From Aselliscus stoliczkanus (lineage: Eukaryota; Chordata; Mammalia; Chiroptera; Hipposideridae): a DNA stretch of 64,000 nt. Below the pieces are notes generated by a model that had not been told where the DNA came from, ran no database searches, and worked only from the letters and a program-made list of their open reading frames with translations. The translations under genes were made by a program, and so were the position numbers. Shown in pieces: positions 42,975 to 53,941 of the stretch (the stretch's first letter is position 1; the number at the start of each line of letters is the position of its first letter). The stretch spans positions 101,460,709-101,524,708 of the forward strand of contig CM066737.1 in assembly GCA_033961575.1 (NCBI GenBank). Direction: 5' to 3'.

Positions 42975-43530
42975 AAAGATCATACAGAGTAATCCTACAA
43001 CCCAGCAATTCCACTCATAGGCATATACCAAAAAGAAATTAAAATATGTATATGTTTACACAAAAACTTGTACACAGATGGTTATAGCAGCATATTCATA
43101 ATGGTCAAAAGGTAGGCCACACAACAGATGAATGGATAAACAAAATGTGACTATCCATACATGAAATATTATTCACCTATAAAAAGTAATAATATACTGA
43201 CACAGGCTACAACATGGATGAACCTTAAAAACATTATAGTAAGTGAAGGAAGCCAGACATATTGTGTGATTCTATTTCTATGACATGTCCAGAATAGTCA
43301 AATCCATACAGACACAAAATAGATTAGTGGTTGCCAAGGAATAGAGGGAGGAGAAATGGGGAGTAGCACTTAATGGGTACAGGGTTTCTTTCTGAGGTGA
43401 TCAAAATGTTCTAAAATTGATTGTAGTGATGGATGCACAACTTTGTAAATACACTGAAAACCACTGAACTGTATGCTTTAACTGAGTGAACTGTATTTCA
43501 ATAAAGATGTTATTTTTAAAATGTTTTAAA
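42975..43530 (+). mobile_element. Old LINE-1 (L1M-type) 3' end, sense
   Basis: Well-preserved order: CCTACAACCCAGCAATTCCACTCATAGGCATATACC, AACAGATGAATGGATAAAC, AAATATTATTCACCTATAAAAAG, GGAAGCCAGACATATTGTGTGATTC, TAGTGGTTGCCAAGGAATAGAGGG and a terminal ACTGTATTTCAATAAAGATGTT. The best L1M 3' end in the window, at about 555 bp. Confidence 0.93.
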
Positions 43531-43534
43531 AGGT

Positions 43535-44505
43535 AAGCTCTTTACTCAATAAATGTTTAGAATCCAATAAAAAAATTTAAAATGACCAAATTAAAGACAA
43601 AGAAGGACAGAGAGAGACCTGTCAGGGACCACTACTGGTTTCCGGGTACTCACCAGTGTCCAAACCTCCACCCTCTTCTACCCTGAGCCTCCATCAGTTC
43701 CCCAGCCTTCAGGCAAATTAACCAAACAGGGTGAGAGTAGAAGGCAGCAGGTGGTAGGTGTGGACGGGAGGCGACCAGGACCTAAGGGCCCCCAAACAGT
43801 AATGGTGAGAAGGTCTGTGATGCCACCCTAAAACATTCTGACCTCAGATAAGAGAGGGCCATCTTACAGTTACCAGCGTCAACAGCAACTCAGCAATAAC
43901 CTGACCCCAGGACCAGAGTCAACAATTTACCAAGGGCCACAGCTCAAAGAAGGCAGGAGAGTATCTCTGCACCATTTCTTTTCTGATGCATGGATCCTGG
44001 GTTCGCCTGATTGCCCCATGTAGAGAAAGCCACAGTGCTCTCTAAGGGCTCTGGTTTCTCGCTAATCGAATATTTGCTTATGTTTCTCATCTTCAATCTT
44101 CTGATTGTCAGGACACATGCCTAATAGGTGTTAAAGGTCTCAGACAGAAAACAGAATGAAACGATAAGACTGGCCTCAAAATCAATAAAGTTCCCTTTCT
44201 CCAATTTTTCTGAAGATCTTACTAGATTTTGATTCCCAGCAAGGCTACTCAGATGCCTTGGAATGGCCTACAGAAATACCTGATGTTACTGTGGATCAAA
44301 TCAAAGGGAATTAAACATTAAAACACTTGGATAACATTGCAGGTCTGTGACAGTTTGAGCTATAAGGCATATGCACATGCGTGTGCACATGCTCGTGCGC
44401 ACACACACACACAGGCATACCTTTTCTTTAATAGTCTTCAATATCCTTTCTTTAGGAACTTTCCCACTTATAAGCTGCTAGGGTAACATTGGGAGTTTCT
44501 TGCCA
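43535..44505. other. Single-copy sequence with a short purine-pyrimidine repeat
   Basis: TGCACATGCGTGTGCACATGCTCGTGCGCACACACACACACA at 44370-44415 is an alternating tract. The rest is unassigned. Confidence 0.45.
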
Positions 44506-44509
44506 TCCC

Positions 44510-44678
44510 TTCTTTCGGAATCCTATCAAAATCTCTCTATGATTCCCACAAGTGTTTGCATATTGGTTACTAATGGTGACTGTTTCCCTCTATCTACACT
44601 GGTCACTGCTATATCCTCAATGCATGGTACAGTACCTGATGTACAGTAGATGTTAAATAAATATTAGATAAATTCAGT
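44510..44678 (+). mobile_element. LINE-2 tail, sense
   Basis: TATATCCTCAATGCATGGTACAGTACCTGATGTACAGTAGATGTTAAATAAATATTAG. L2 3' end. Confidence 0.72.
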
Positions 44679-44679
44679 T

Positions 44680-45545
44680 GAAGTCAAAATTCAAAAGTAA
44701 ATGAGGGAACGGGCAGAAGCTTTGGCTGTGGTGAAGCTTAGTGTGGGACTAAGTTCCTTTTGTTTGATATACTTGCACATGCATGCATACACAAAGGGCA
44801 GAAGGGAGATTAAAGGCTTGAATCCAAGAATTTCCAAAAGTCTATTAACTCATTCTCCAACTCAACATTCTTAAGCGGGGGTTCACCTACCACTGGGGTC
44901 CCCAAAGACTTTCTGGCAGATGCGGGCATATGGATAGCTTTAAGAGATTCAATTTCCAGATCTTCAGCTTCCATATGTTGCCTTCCTAAAGCTAATCTGC
45001 CAGATCTGTGGTCTCCTGCCTTTCCTTACTCCTCTTTCGCAGCCTCCCCCTCCCCTTTTACTAAAGAAAGGTATGTGTTGTCCACCTATCCTCAATCTTA
45101 CCAAGGTGCATTATCCCAAGGAGCAAAAGTCTCCTGGTACCCAAACAAAGGGATAATTGAAGACAGCATCAATTTAGAGGGAGAATCCCAAGACTAAAGC
45201 AAAAAAACCTTCAATAAGAATCAGGAAAGGATACTGTGCCATATTTTATTTAGGCAACAAATTCATAGCACAGCTTTGTGCCTTATATATTTATCTAGCC
45301 ATGCAGCTTCCCATCCATCCTAGAATCAGAACTCAGAAGGGAGAAGATTAGCCAAGCACACATATTAGCACCTTCACTTGAATCAACAAAGTCAATTCTT
45401 TTTACTGACTAAAAGCCGGTCTGGTTTGGCTGATTGGTTTGACAATAAGAAATGGCTTCTCCAATTAGGGCATATAACAGACCTTTTTTTCATAAATTGA
45501 AAGGTTTTGATGAAGATATACTTAATGCATACACCAATGTATGAT
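44680..45545. other. Single-copy sequence, nothing recognised
   Basis: No repeat family or exon recognised. Confidence 0.4.
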
Positions 45546-45547
45546 AT

Positions 45548-45732
45548 ACACCAGTACTTCTCAGACGTTAATGTGCACATAAATCACCTGGAAATCTTAT
45601 TAAAATGCTGATTCTCGTTTAGTGGGGCTGGGGAAGGACTCCAGATTCTGCATTTCTAACAAGTTCCCAGGGGACGTGGATGCTGCTGGGCTTTGAGTCA
45701 CACATTCTCCAATGAGAATGTACTGGAAAATA
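45548..45732 (+). mobile_element. MER5A hAT relic
   Basis: AGTACTTCTCAGACGTTAATGTGCACATAAATCACCTGGAAATC and GATTCTGCATTTCTAACAAGTTCCCAGGGGACGTGGATGCTGCTGG. Confidence 0.92.
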
Positions 45733-46143
45733 CATTTTTTTCAATGAATTAAAGTTATCATTAAAAATTCAGATAGCAAATATAAAATGTACAAGGGTGT
45801 ACTAAATTTTAAAATATATATATTTTGGAAGTATTCCAACAAGAAAAGTTTGAAGACCTCTGAGTTGTGCCACTGTCCACAGTCTGAAGCTAAGAGATTT
45901 GCAGTCAGCCTTCATTGTCTGTACAGGCCAGAGCTCTAGTTTCCTCTGAAGTGGAATCTCAGAGCAATTTACTGCTTTTCCAGCCCTTCACATAGCTTAT
46001 GCTTTTTGGTGGCAGACTCAATGGCTCAGACCGTCAGGTATGGGAATCACAGCTCCAGCCACTGAATGCAATCAAGCTGGGATGGCAGGGTGGGTAACCA
46101 ACCCTGCAAACAGTCAGCAAAGCACTCAGCCTTCCTAATTCAA

Positions 46144-46750
46144 GAATAAATGGCCTCTGACTGACTTATTTCACTTAATATAATGTTCTCTAGGTTGTTC
46201 CATATCATTGCAAATGATACGATTTCTTTCTTCTTTATAGCTGCATAATACTCCATTGTGAGGGCTAGATGGGATGGGGATGGGCATGAGGGAGAAGGGG
46301 AAGGGACGAGGCAATATAAACTGATAACTACAATACTACCGCAGAGACAGAAGAGACAGTTTAGGGAATATAATCAATAAGGTTGTAAATATTTTATTTA
46401 GGGGACCAGCAAGACTCATGTCTTGTCAGGGAGACCACTTCATGGATGGTGTAGTGGCCTGACTACTGCACTGTACATCTGAAGCTGCCACTGAATAATA
46501 TTAGATGTTGACTATAATTTAACACATATATAGTCATGGGATGTGGAATATAGTGTGGGGATGGAGTCAGTGGAATTGTAATAGATATGTATGATATCGG
46601 GGGTGGGGGGCAGGGGAGCGGGGAGGGGGAGTCACTTTGTAAGGGGTGAAAAAGATAACTATTGCATAGCTTTGTACATCTGTAATTATTAATAATAATA
46701 AAAAAATAAAATTAAATTAAAATTAAAATAAAAAATGAATAAATGGCCTC
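46144..46750 (+). mobile_element. 5'-inverted (twin-primed) LINE-1 insertion with 14-bp TSD
   Basis: A perfect TSD GAATAAATGGCCTC lies at 46144-46157 and 46737-46750. Positions 46158 to about 46261 are antisense: inverted, they read CACAATGGAGTATTATGCAGC ... AAGTGAAATAAGTCAGTCA, the end of ORF2. From about 46262 to 46736 the sequence is sense L1 3' UTR. It includes GTACATCTGAAGCTGCCACTGAATAATATTAGATGTTGACTATAATTT, a G-rich polypurine run and an A-rich TAAAATTAAA tail. Inverted upstream piece, then sense 3' end, then tail is the signature of twin priming during retrotransposition. Confidence 0.9.
46598..46632 (+). repeat. G-rich tract (possible G-quadruplex)
   Basis: GGGGGTGGGGGGCAGGGGAG and further G runs. 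A polypurine segment typical of L1 3' UTRs and able in principle to form a G-quadruplex. Confidence 0.7.
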
Positions 46751-47555
46751 ATGAACACAATCACAATAACAGCTGGCATGAGTTGGCACATGTCATTGGG
46801 CAGAGAGGGCTCATCCCATGGACATGTATTTCTGCAGGTGCTGAAATATGGGCCTACACATCTTAACAAGGTTTTAAGCAAAATCACAAAGTTGCCAAGC
46901 CTATAGTCAGTCCCAACTTCCTATCAGCACCTGTTCCCCTTCCAGGCACCCCATAAAAGTACATGCCTTCTACATTCTGTTAAGTCTACTCTCAATCCCC
47001 AATACAAACTCACATTACACTTCTTTTAAAGAATTGTGAAGAGAAAGCCTTATTTGAACATGTATTTCAAAATCTTCTGGACTAGCAGAAACCTATTCAG
47101 GTGTATTTCCACTTTACAGAGGTGGAACACACAGAGCTCTGTCAGCATGTCAGCCAGGCCAATACACCAAGTAATCTGGGGTTATATACAGCAGACTAAT
47201 CTCAAAACTAGAATTTTAAGACCAGGATGTAGCCTCTTTCTGATCAAGAACAGAGAAGTCAATAATTCGCCACCATGATAGACCCCTTGTAAAACAGGCA
47301 TACTCATGCAGCCTTCTTTGGAGAGTGACCAAGAAGGGTAATGACTGCTGCCTTGAGTGCTTTGACACCTCCAGACAAAAGGAACTAATTAGTGATGATT
47401 CTCACCTGGAGTGGCCCCATTCATTCATGCTAGAGGTAGAAGTCTAGATAGAAGTGAAATTATTGGGAGCCCAAGATCCGGAGGAAAAAAAAAAGAGAAA
47501 GCTTTGAAGTGTTCCGAGCCTTTAAAATACATGACATTTCCTAGCAGCTAAGCAC
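46751..47555. other. Single-copy sequence, nothing recognised
   Basis: An 80-codon open frame at 47036-47278 lacks domains. Confidence 0.4.
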
Positions 47556-47557
47556 TC

Positions 47558-47685
47558 ATTGAATCACAGAATGTCAGAGCTAAAAGGAAACTTAGCGATC
47601 ATCTAATGATCCAAATTACTTTTATTATAATGAAGAGGAAGCTGAGGACAAGAGAGGTAAAATGATCTGCCATCTAGGTTATTAG
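47558..47685 (-). mobile_element. Ancient SINE/MIR-like relic
   Basis: GAATCACAGAATGTCAGAGCTAAAAGGAAACTTAGCGATCATCTAATGATCCAAATTAC, then ATGAAGAGGAAGCTGAGGACAAGAGAGG, resembles the old mammalian pattern 'agaatctcagagctggaaggaaccttagagatcatctag...gaggaaactgaggc'. Confidence 0.65.
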
Positions 47686-47965
47686 CAACAGGAACAAAAT
47701 CATCACCTTGGCAATCTCCAGCCACACAGCCCACCTCACACTGCCCTCTCTCAGGCTGAGCATAGTAGATGAGAGAACCAGGGGCAGTCTGCCCACACAC
47801 AACAGGAACACACAATAAAACCACAGCAAAGGGAGTGTCTTCCCTGGAAGTTACACCGCCCCGTAAGTGAGGCTCAGGAGATAATAGGGGGAGGCTAACT
47901 TCCTATGTATGCTGGTAGATGTTCCACAACCAGCATGGGTGTTGGGGAGCCGTGATTTGCAGCAT

Positions 47966-48102
47966 TTGTCAATTTCTGTGGTGTCCATACACCAACCATG
48001 GCAGATTTCAAGTTACTAAAGTGATGTCACTGAAAGCAAGTTGGGGAGAGAGGTCACTATCAGCTCCTGAGGGCTGGTACAAGCTGACTCCAGCACACCA
48101 CT
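47966..48102. repeat. Unclassified dispersed repeat, copy B
   Basis: Partner of 1857-1993, same orientation. Shared blocks are listed under that entry. Confidence 0.5.
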
Positions 48103-49314
48103 GGAGTTTCCCAGAAGTCCAAATCACTTGGCTGGAGGATAGAATAACCTTTTGCCTCGCAAGGTAAAAACATCCAAGGTTTGGGAGAAAAATTCTAGCA
48201 GCATACTCCCTCACTCATTGAACCCTAAAGTCTCCAGTTCCAATGTCCATGGGACCCAGAGAAAACCAGTTTTCAGAAGTCACTTGATTCATCCACCCTG
48301 TATCTCTAATGTCTCCAGGCAGGAGCACTGAGACGTACAATCAACATTCCCCATTTTAAGGCTCAGGGCAACCAAGTGTTCCTTTCCCAGCAGCAATGGG
48401 ATCCAGTTTCCAAGGTGATGCATGAGCTCAGACCTCCATCTTTGCCAATGTCAATGGAGGTGCTTAGATTCAGCTGTGGGCAGTCCTCGCAGGTCTCATA
48501 AGCAGGAGTGAAAACATGAGAAACCAAATTCCTCTTCCATTTCCTTGTGCTAGAAGAACGCCAAGGCTAGGGGCAGCAAGTCATCAGGGAAAGTTCTTAG
48601 CCTGTTCTCTCCCTTTGCCAAACATTGATTGGCTAATAAAGAAAAAACTGGTGTATAAACAAAGGTGGCTGACGACATCGAGGGTCTGCAGCAATTCCTC
48701 TACATCGTTCTGACAGCTAACAAATGGAAATAGCTCTTAGGGAGCATGTTTAAGAAACAGCTGGAGTATGTAAAGGACATTTTTCTGCAAGTTTGACAGG
48801 TTGAGCTCCATCACGGTTGAGCTACACTCACCGGACACCGATCAAAATGAATTCTGCCATTCCTCAGAAGGTTGCCAAGAGGTCTTTGAAGAGAAGGGAA
48901 TCCAAGGCCTCGATTTTAGAAATAGAGGAGAATAAATACCAGAAAGATCGTAAGCAAACCTGATTTAAAGAGAAAGACCTACAAATGCCAGTCTCTTAGC
49001 TTTTTCCCCGGCTTCTTGACCCTATAATGAGCCTCACCAAAATGATGTCACCACAACCCTTTCCAGAGGGTCATTTGGGGGAGATTCTGCCCTCTGTTGC
49101 CTATTGGTCTTTAGTCTCATTCCCCCACATGTATTTGATAAAGTCAACAAATGTAAGTTCCTGAAAGATAGAGAATATATAAGATACTTTGCCTTATACA
49201 AGGACTCACTTTAAGTACCATTTAAATGAAAAAGTCCCATGGGGCCCCTAAAATAACCTGATTTACCAAAATCTGGTTTGCCCTTGGTGTTTCAGGAGTA
49301 TATCCATTCTCTAA
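48103..49314. other. Single-copy sequence, nothing recognised
   Basis: No repeat or exon recognised. Pieces such as CAACATTGATTGGCTAATAAAG carry CCAAT-like motifs, but no promoter can be argued. Confidence 0.4.
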
Positions 49315-49498
49315 AGCAAGGTGGTTTTTAAAATTTGTTTTATTATAATTAGTTTCAGGTGTAGAAAACAACATAATGATTAGACATTTATACCCCCTCA
49401 CAAAGTGATAAACACCCCAAGTCTACTATTCCTCTAATATCGTATATAGCTGTTACTCTACCACTGACTATATTCCCTATGCTGTACTTTACATCCCG

Positions 49499-49501
<3 letters not shown>

Positions 49502-49540
<39 letters not shown>
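49502..49540. repeat. (TA)n microsatellite
   Basis: About 19 TA units inside the L1 3'-UTR material. Confidence 0.95.
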
Positions 49541-49545
<5 letters not shown>

Positions 49546-49865
49546 ATTATAGTTGACATTCAATATTATTCTACCTCAGCTACAGGTATACAGCACAGTG
49601 GTTAGGCATCTACACAATCTATAAAGTGACCACCCCCATGAGTTCATACCCACCCAGGAGTGGAAGTGGAATTGCTGGGTCATAAGGTAGTTCTATTTTT
49701 AATTTTTTGAGGAACCTCCATTACCGTTTTCCACAATGGCTGCACCAATCTGCAATCCCACCAACAGTGCTCGAGGGTTCCCTTTTCTCTACATTCTTGC
49801 CAACATTTGTTTCTTGATTTATCGATGACAACCATTCAAACAGGTATGAGGTGGTATCTCATTGT

Positions 49866-49973
49866 GTTTTTTTTTTTTTTGAGGGCAGTGTCACTGGCCG
49901 TCATATGTGGGACCCAAACCAGGGCCGCTGGCTTCTGAAGCCAGCGCTTACCCACTGCGCCACTCGGCCGGCC
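49866..49973 (-). mobile_element. Short SINE nested in L1, antisense
   Basis: T run, GAGGGCAGTGTCACTGGCCG ... CACTCGGCCGGCC. TSD CTCATTGT at 49858-49865 and 49974-49981. L1 sequence resumes on both sides (GTATCTCATTGTG | TAGTTTTTATTTGCATTTC). Confidence 0.95.
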
Positions 49974-50172
49974 CTCATTGTAGTTTTTATTTGCATTTCT
50001 CTGATGATTAGTGAGGTTGACCATCTTTTCATGTCTACTGGCCATCTGTCCTCTTTAGAGAAATGTCTCTTCATGTCCTCTGTTCATTTTTTTAATTGTT
50101 TTGTTTTATGTGTGTGTGTTGTTGGGTTGTTTTTTTTGTTGTTGTTTTTGGTGTTGAGTTTTATGAGTTTTT

Positions 50173-50290
50173 TGTTTGTTTGTTTGTTTGTTTGTTTGAG
50201 GGCAGTGTCACTGGCCCTCATACGTGGGACTGAACTGGGGCTGCTGGCTTCCCAAGCCAGCGCTTAACCACCGCGCCACTCGGCCGGCCC
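50173..50290 (-). mobile_element. Second short SINE nested in the same L1, antisense
   Basis: (TTTG)n tail, GAGGGCAGTGTCACTGGCCC ... GCGCCACTCGGCCGGCCC. TSD ATGAGTTTTT at 50163-50172 and 50291-50300. Its tail is a TTTG microsatellite rather than plain T. Confidence 0.95.
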
Positions 50291-50600
50291 ATGAGTTTTT
50301 AAATAAATTTCGGATATTAACCCCTTATCAGAAGTGTCATTGGAAAATATCTTCTTTCATTCAGTAGGTTGTCTTTTTGTTTTGTTGATGGTTTCCTTTG
50401 CTGTGAAAAAACTTTTCAGTTTGATGTAGTCCCATTTGTTTATTTTTTTCTTTTGCTTCCCTTGTGTAAGTGAAATAAGTCAAACTGAGAAATACAAATA
50501 CCATATGATCTCACTTACATGTGGAATCAAAAGAACAGAATAAATGAGCAAACAAAACAGAAATAGATTCAAAGATATAGAGCAAGGTGGATTTTAAAAT

Positions 50601-51525
50601 CAATGACCACAGAAATTTCTCAAAAGAAATTTTCTCAGAGAGAATTTTTAAGATTAAAAGATTCAAATCAACAAATGATTGAGTACTCCTGGCACTGTTA
50701 TTTTCTTTCTTTCCAGCTGAAGGGACTTATTCCAAACAATAACATGCCTAGAAAAGATCCTGAGAAGGTTGAAAGATCTATAGAAGCCACCAGTGCAATA
50801 GTAGTAGGCACACTGCTCAACAAAGCCCTGCATCCAACCCTCTCATTGTGAACTCCACCCTAATACACAAACCTCAGGGAAGCAAAAGATGAACTGATGA
50901 GCTGCGATCAGCACATCCACTCAATCCATCCTCACGGTACAGGGACCTGCATGGAATCCCTCTTCTAAGTCTGGGCTGGAAAGGGGAAACTCACCTCATG
51001 AAAGACATAATTGGAAGGTATGGCAGCCTTGAGGAGCAAGCTACTGCTAAGACAGTGGAAGTTCTATTCCTGCTGTAAAAGTGAAAAGGAGATCACAGAA
51101 CATTTTACTCTCAGCTTCCCTCCCTTACAGTCTTCTCACCTGTCATAACTTCAAAAATGACCTCCATTTCAAGAAATTCTTCCATCTCAAGGCCATCTGG
51201 CCTGACCTCTCTTAACCCCACTTCCTCTCTCCGCCACAAAGTAAATTAAGCTCCCCTTGGAAAACCACCAGACTTGATAATTAATACATTCTGAGCTAAA
51301 GATCTTCAGAAGTCATGCCAACTGATAAGCTAAATTAGTACCAAGGCATAAAATGAAGTGGCACTGTCTTTGTTCTATATTGATCAGCGCATTGTCCTGC
51401 CCACCAAGAAAGTACTTTGCTCCATGAAAAAACACACTTTAAAGTCAAGAAAAACACAACTGCAATTCCAGCGGGCACTTGCCGCCTTCCCTTAACACTA
51501 CTTAGCACTTCCACAAGCCTTTTCA
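50601..51525. other. Single-copy sequence, nothing recognised
   Basis: An 82-codon frame at 50603-50851 has no domain. Confidence 0.4.
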
Positions 51526-51527
51526 TC

Positions 51528-51640
51528 TTCAAAGCACTTGAGGAACATTAGCTAATTAATCCTCCCAACAGCCCTGCAAGGTGAGGAAGGATTATCTCCA
51601 TTTCACAGATGAAGAAATGAAATATTTTGAACACAGGCAT
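51528..51640 (-). mobile_element. MIR-class relic, antisense
   Basis: AATCCTCCCAACAGCCCTGCAAGGTGAGGAAGGATTATCTCCATTTCACAGATGAAGAAATG. Confidence 0.82.
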
Positions 51641-52587
51641 AAAACCCAGTTACAGAATTGCCAGAAACTGGGCTGGGTTTCTTCCCGGTGTCTTTGATGC
51701 CCACCCAAGCCTGCCAAGGTATCTCATCCCAACTGCCAAAGGCTCCTAACCAGGAGGCAGCCGGGCAGACAGAGAGCCAGAGGCAAGACAAACGAGGCTC
51801 TCATACTAACTCTTCCAAGTCTATAATTAACTTGTGATTTCACCGGACTGTCTGGTTAGGGGAGGTCCTTTGTGAAAGTTAGATGAGGGAGGAGGAGATG
51901 CCTTTCCAAGTCATCCTCTGAGCAATGATTCTAATATTTCTCTCTACAATATAGCTCTATTCTGGTTGATATTTTCCACCCATGCAGAAGACAGCACATG
52001 CAATGATGGATAACCACCTTAAATTCTACCTGGAACCAAGGCAGGTTTTAAACAAATAAATGAAAAGCCATTGGCATGATGCTTTTACTATTTAAGCTTT
52101 CTCAGATTTTAGAACAAGGCTTTCTCTGATCAAACCCTAGCTGCAAATGCCAGGTGGAAGCCTTGTCAAAACCTCATAATGAAATACAGTATAGGAACTT
52201 GATGCTTACTGAGGCCTGTTACTCAAGGCATAATTCCAAACTGTGGAGGTCTTAGAAGTTCTTGAATTGTCAACAGCTCTAAAAATCACCTGGAGATTTG
52301 GAATGTCAACAGGTTCTTCAGAATTGCCACTTTTAAGTTTGACCATTTGCCCTGTCAGTAGTTACCATGAAGGCTTACTAATTCCTACCTTCATGCTTTC
52401 TTTCATACTGTTCCCTACCCCCAGAAGTGAAATCTGTGTGCTTTGCACATCCAGGTACATAGCAAAAGGAGAACTTGAAGACCACCTTCCCCATACCTGC
52501 AAAGGTTCTTCTTATGAGAAAAACACAGTAAGTATTCAAAAAGGTGTATAAACTCAAATGTAGGAAACAGTAGCAGTATATTTCGAT
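51641..52587. other. Single-copy sequence, nothing recognised
   Basis: A 102-codon open frame at 52243-52551 carries no recognisable domain. Confidence 0.4.
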
Positions 52588-52789
52588 CAGTGGTTTTCAA
52601 CCGAAGGTGATTCTAGTAATGTCTGGGTACATTTTTGGTTGGCATGGCAGGGAGGGGACAGTTAGGGAGGGTGGATGCTACTGGTACCTAGTGGACAGAG
52701 GCTAAACATCCCACAGTGCACACGATGGCCCCCACCACAAAGAATGACCCAGCCCCAAATGTCAATAGTGCCAAGGGTGAGAAACTGGA
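52588..52789 (+). mobile_element. MER20 hAT-Charlie element
   Basis: CAGTGGTTTTCAACCGAAGGTGATTC, GTCTGGGTACATTTTTGGTTGGCATGGC, GGATGCTACTGGTACCTAGTGG, CTAAACATCCCACAGTGCACA and AAATGTCAATAGTGCCAAGGGTGAGAAAC follow MER20 nearly end to end. MER20 copies are known in other mammals as hormone-responsive regulatory DNA. Whether this one is active is unknown. Confidence 0.92.
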
Positions 52790-52810
52790 TTAGAAGAGAA
52801 CCATCTAGAT

Positions 52811-53039
52811 CAGGGGTGGGCAAACTTTTGAGACGGAAGAGCCAATCCTGTCCCTCACAACAATTTAAAAATTATTCGAGAGTCATACAACAAATGAAAT
52901 CACCATTCTGTGAATAATATCCTTTAAAAATAAATGAAACCATGACAATTTTGTTTTCATTTTCAGTTTTACTTCAGAGCCACATGTACATACCCAAAGA
53001 GCTGCATGTGGCTCGCGAGCCGCAGTTCGCCGACCCCTG
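52811..53039. mobile_element. 229-bp non-autonomous hAT element with 8-bp TSD
   Basis: The left terminus is CAGGGGTGGGCAAAC. The right terminus, inverted, is CAGGGGTCGGCGAAC (13 of 15 match). The 8-bp duplication ATCTAGAT lies at 52803-52810 and 53040-53047. The body contains AGAGCCACATG...GCTGCATGTGGCTCGCGAGCC near the right end. No transposase is encoded. Short length, intact ends and an undecayed TSD fit the recent hAT MITE waves known from bats. Confidence 0.92.
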
Positions 53040-53259
53040 ATCTAGATGAAGCACATGCTGAGCACATAGTAAGTGGATTTTCAGTAAAAACTGACATATT
53101 GATGGACTGAATCATTAGCTGCCTCTATCACTGTGGCAAACCCCTGGTGTCAAAACAAAACAAAGAAGTCAGACAAGCCCAACTAAGAGCAATTCAGGTG
53201 GCAATTTCACTTTCTTAGAACCTAGGCAGAAACCTTGATAATTTTGTCTGTGAATAAAA

Positions 53260-53390
53260 GCATAAAGTTTATCTACTTTAAATGAATTCTGAGATATTTG
53301 GTAGAAGGGATTGTATCTTATACTTCTTTTATCCCCAGTGATTCTGGGTACATAGTAGGTATAAAAAAATATTTGTGAATTAATTGATGA
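53260..53390 (+). mobile_element. L2 tail, probable
   Basis: TTTATCCCCAGTGATTCTGGGTACATAGTAGGTATAAAAAAATATTTGTGAATTAATTG resembles a diverged L2 terminus. Confidence 0.55.
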
Positions 53391-53549
53391 TTGTGGACCT
53401 CAGTTACATCATAAGGGAAGGGGTAAATGGCCAAATGTAAATGGAAAAAGAAATAGAATATTTTAGCTTAATCCTATTATGGTTTTAAGATAACACACCC
53501 AAGGAAGTTTCTGGTCAAAAATCAGACATTATATAAAATTCATTACAGC

Positions 53550-53925
53550 AATCCAAACAAACAGAACTGCTCTTCAATACACAACAACATAGATGAATAC
53601 CATAGGCATAGTATTCATCAAAAGAAGCCATGACACAAAAGATACACACTGCATGGTTCCATTTGTATGAAGTTCAAAAATAAATGAAATGAATCTATGA
53701 TAGAGGTAAGAATAGTAGTTACTATTGTGGGAGGTAGGGTATGACTATTGACTGAAAAAGGGCACAAGGGAACTTTCTGGGAACACTGGAAATGTTCTAT
53801 ATCTGGATCTGGTTGGTGGTCAGATGTGTGTGTATACACACAAAAAGTTATCAAGGCATACACGTAAGGTTTGTTCACATTCCTGTATGTCAGTTGTATC
53901 TTATTTTTAAAAGAAAAACATTAAT
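53550..53925 (+). mobile_element. Old LINE-1 3' end, sense
   Basis: GAAGCCATGACACAAAAGATACACACTGCATGGTTCCATTTGTATGAAGTTC, TGGGAACACTGGAAATGTTCTATATCTGGATCTGG, then TTGTATCTTATTTTTAAAAG. Confidence 0.88.
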
Positions 53926-53941
53926 TAAAAATACATAGTAC

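Larger units (their letters stand above)
49315..50600 (-). mobile_element. Rearranged LINE-1 insertion (antisense body, sense right end) with 20-bp TSD
   Basis: Flanking repeats AGCAAGGTGGTTTTTAAAAT (49315-49334) and AGCAAGGTGGATTTTAAAAT (50581-50600) differ at one base. Next to the left TSD is an antisense L1 3' end (TTAGTTTCAGGTGTAGAAAACAACATAATG), a TA repeat and a second antisense 3'-UTR block. Antisense ORF2 (GGAATTGCTGGGTCATAAGG ... GATGTAGTCCCATTTG) follows to about 50460. The last about 115 bp are sense L1 (AAGTGAAATAAGTCAAACTG...). Two SINEs are nested inside it. Fits a 5'-inverted insertion, but the segment order is more complex than simple twin priming. Confidence 0.8.
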
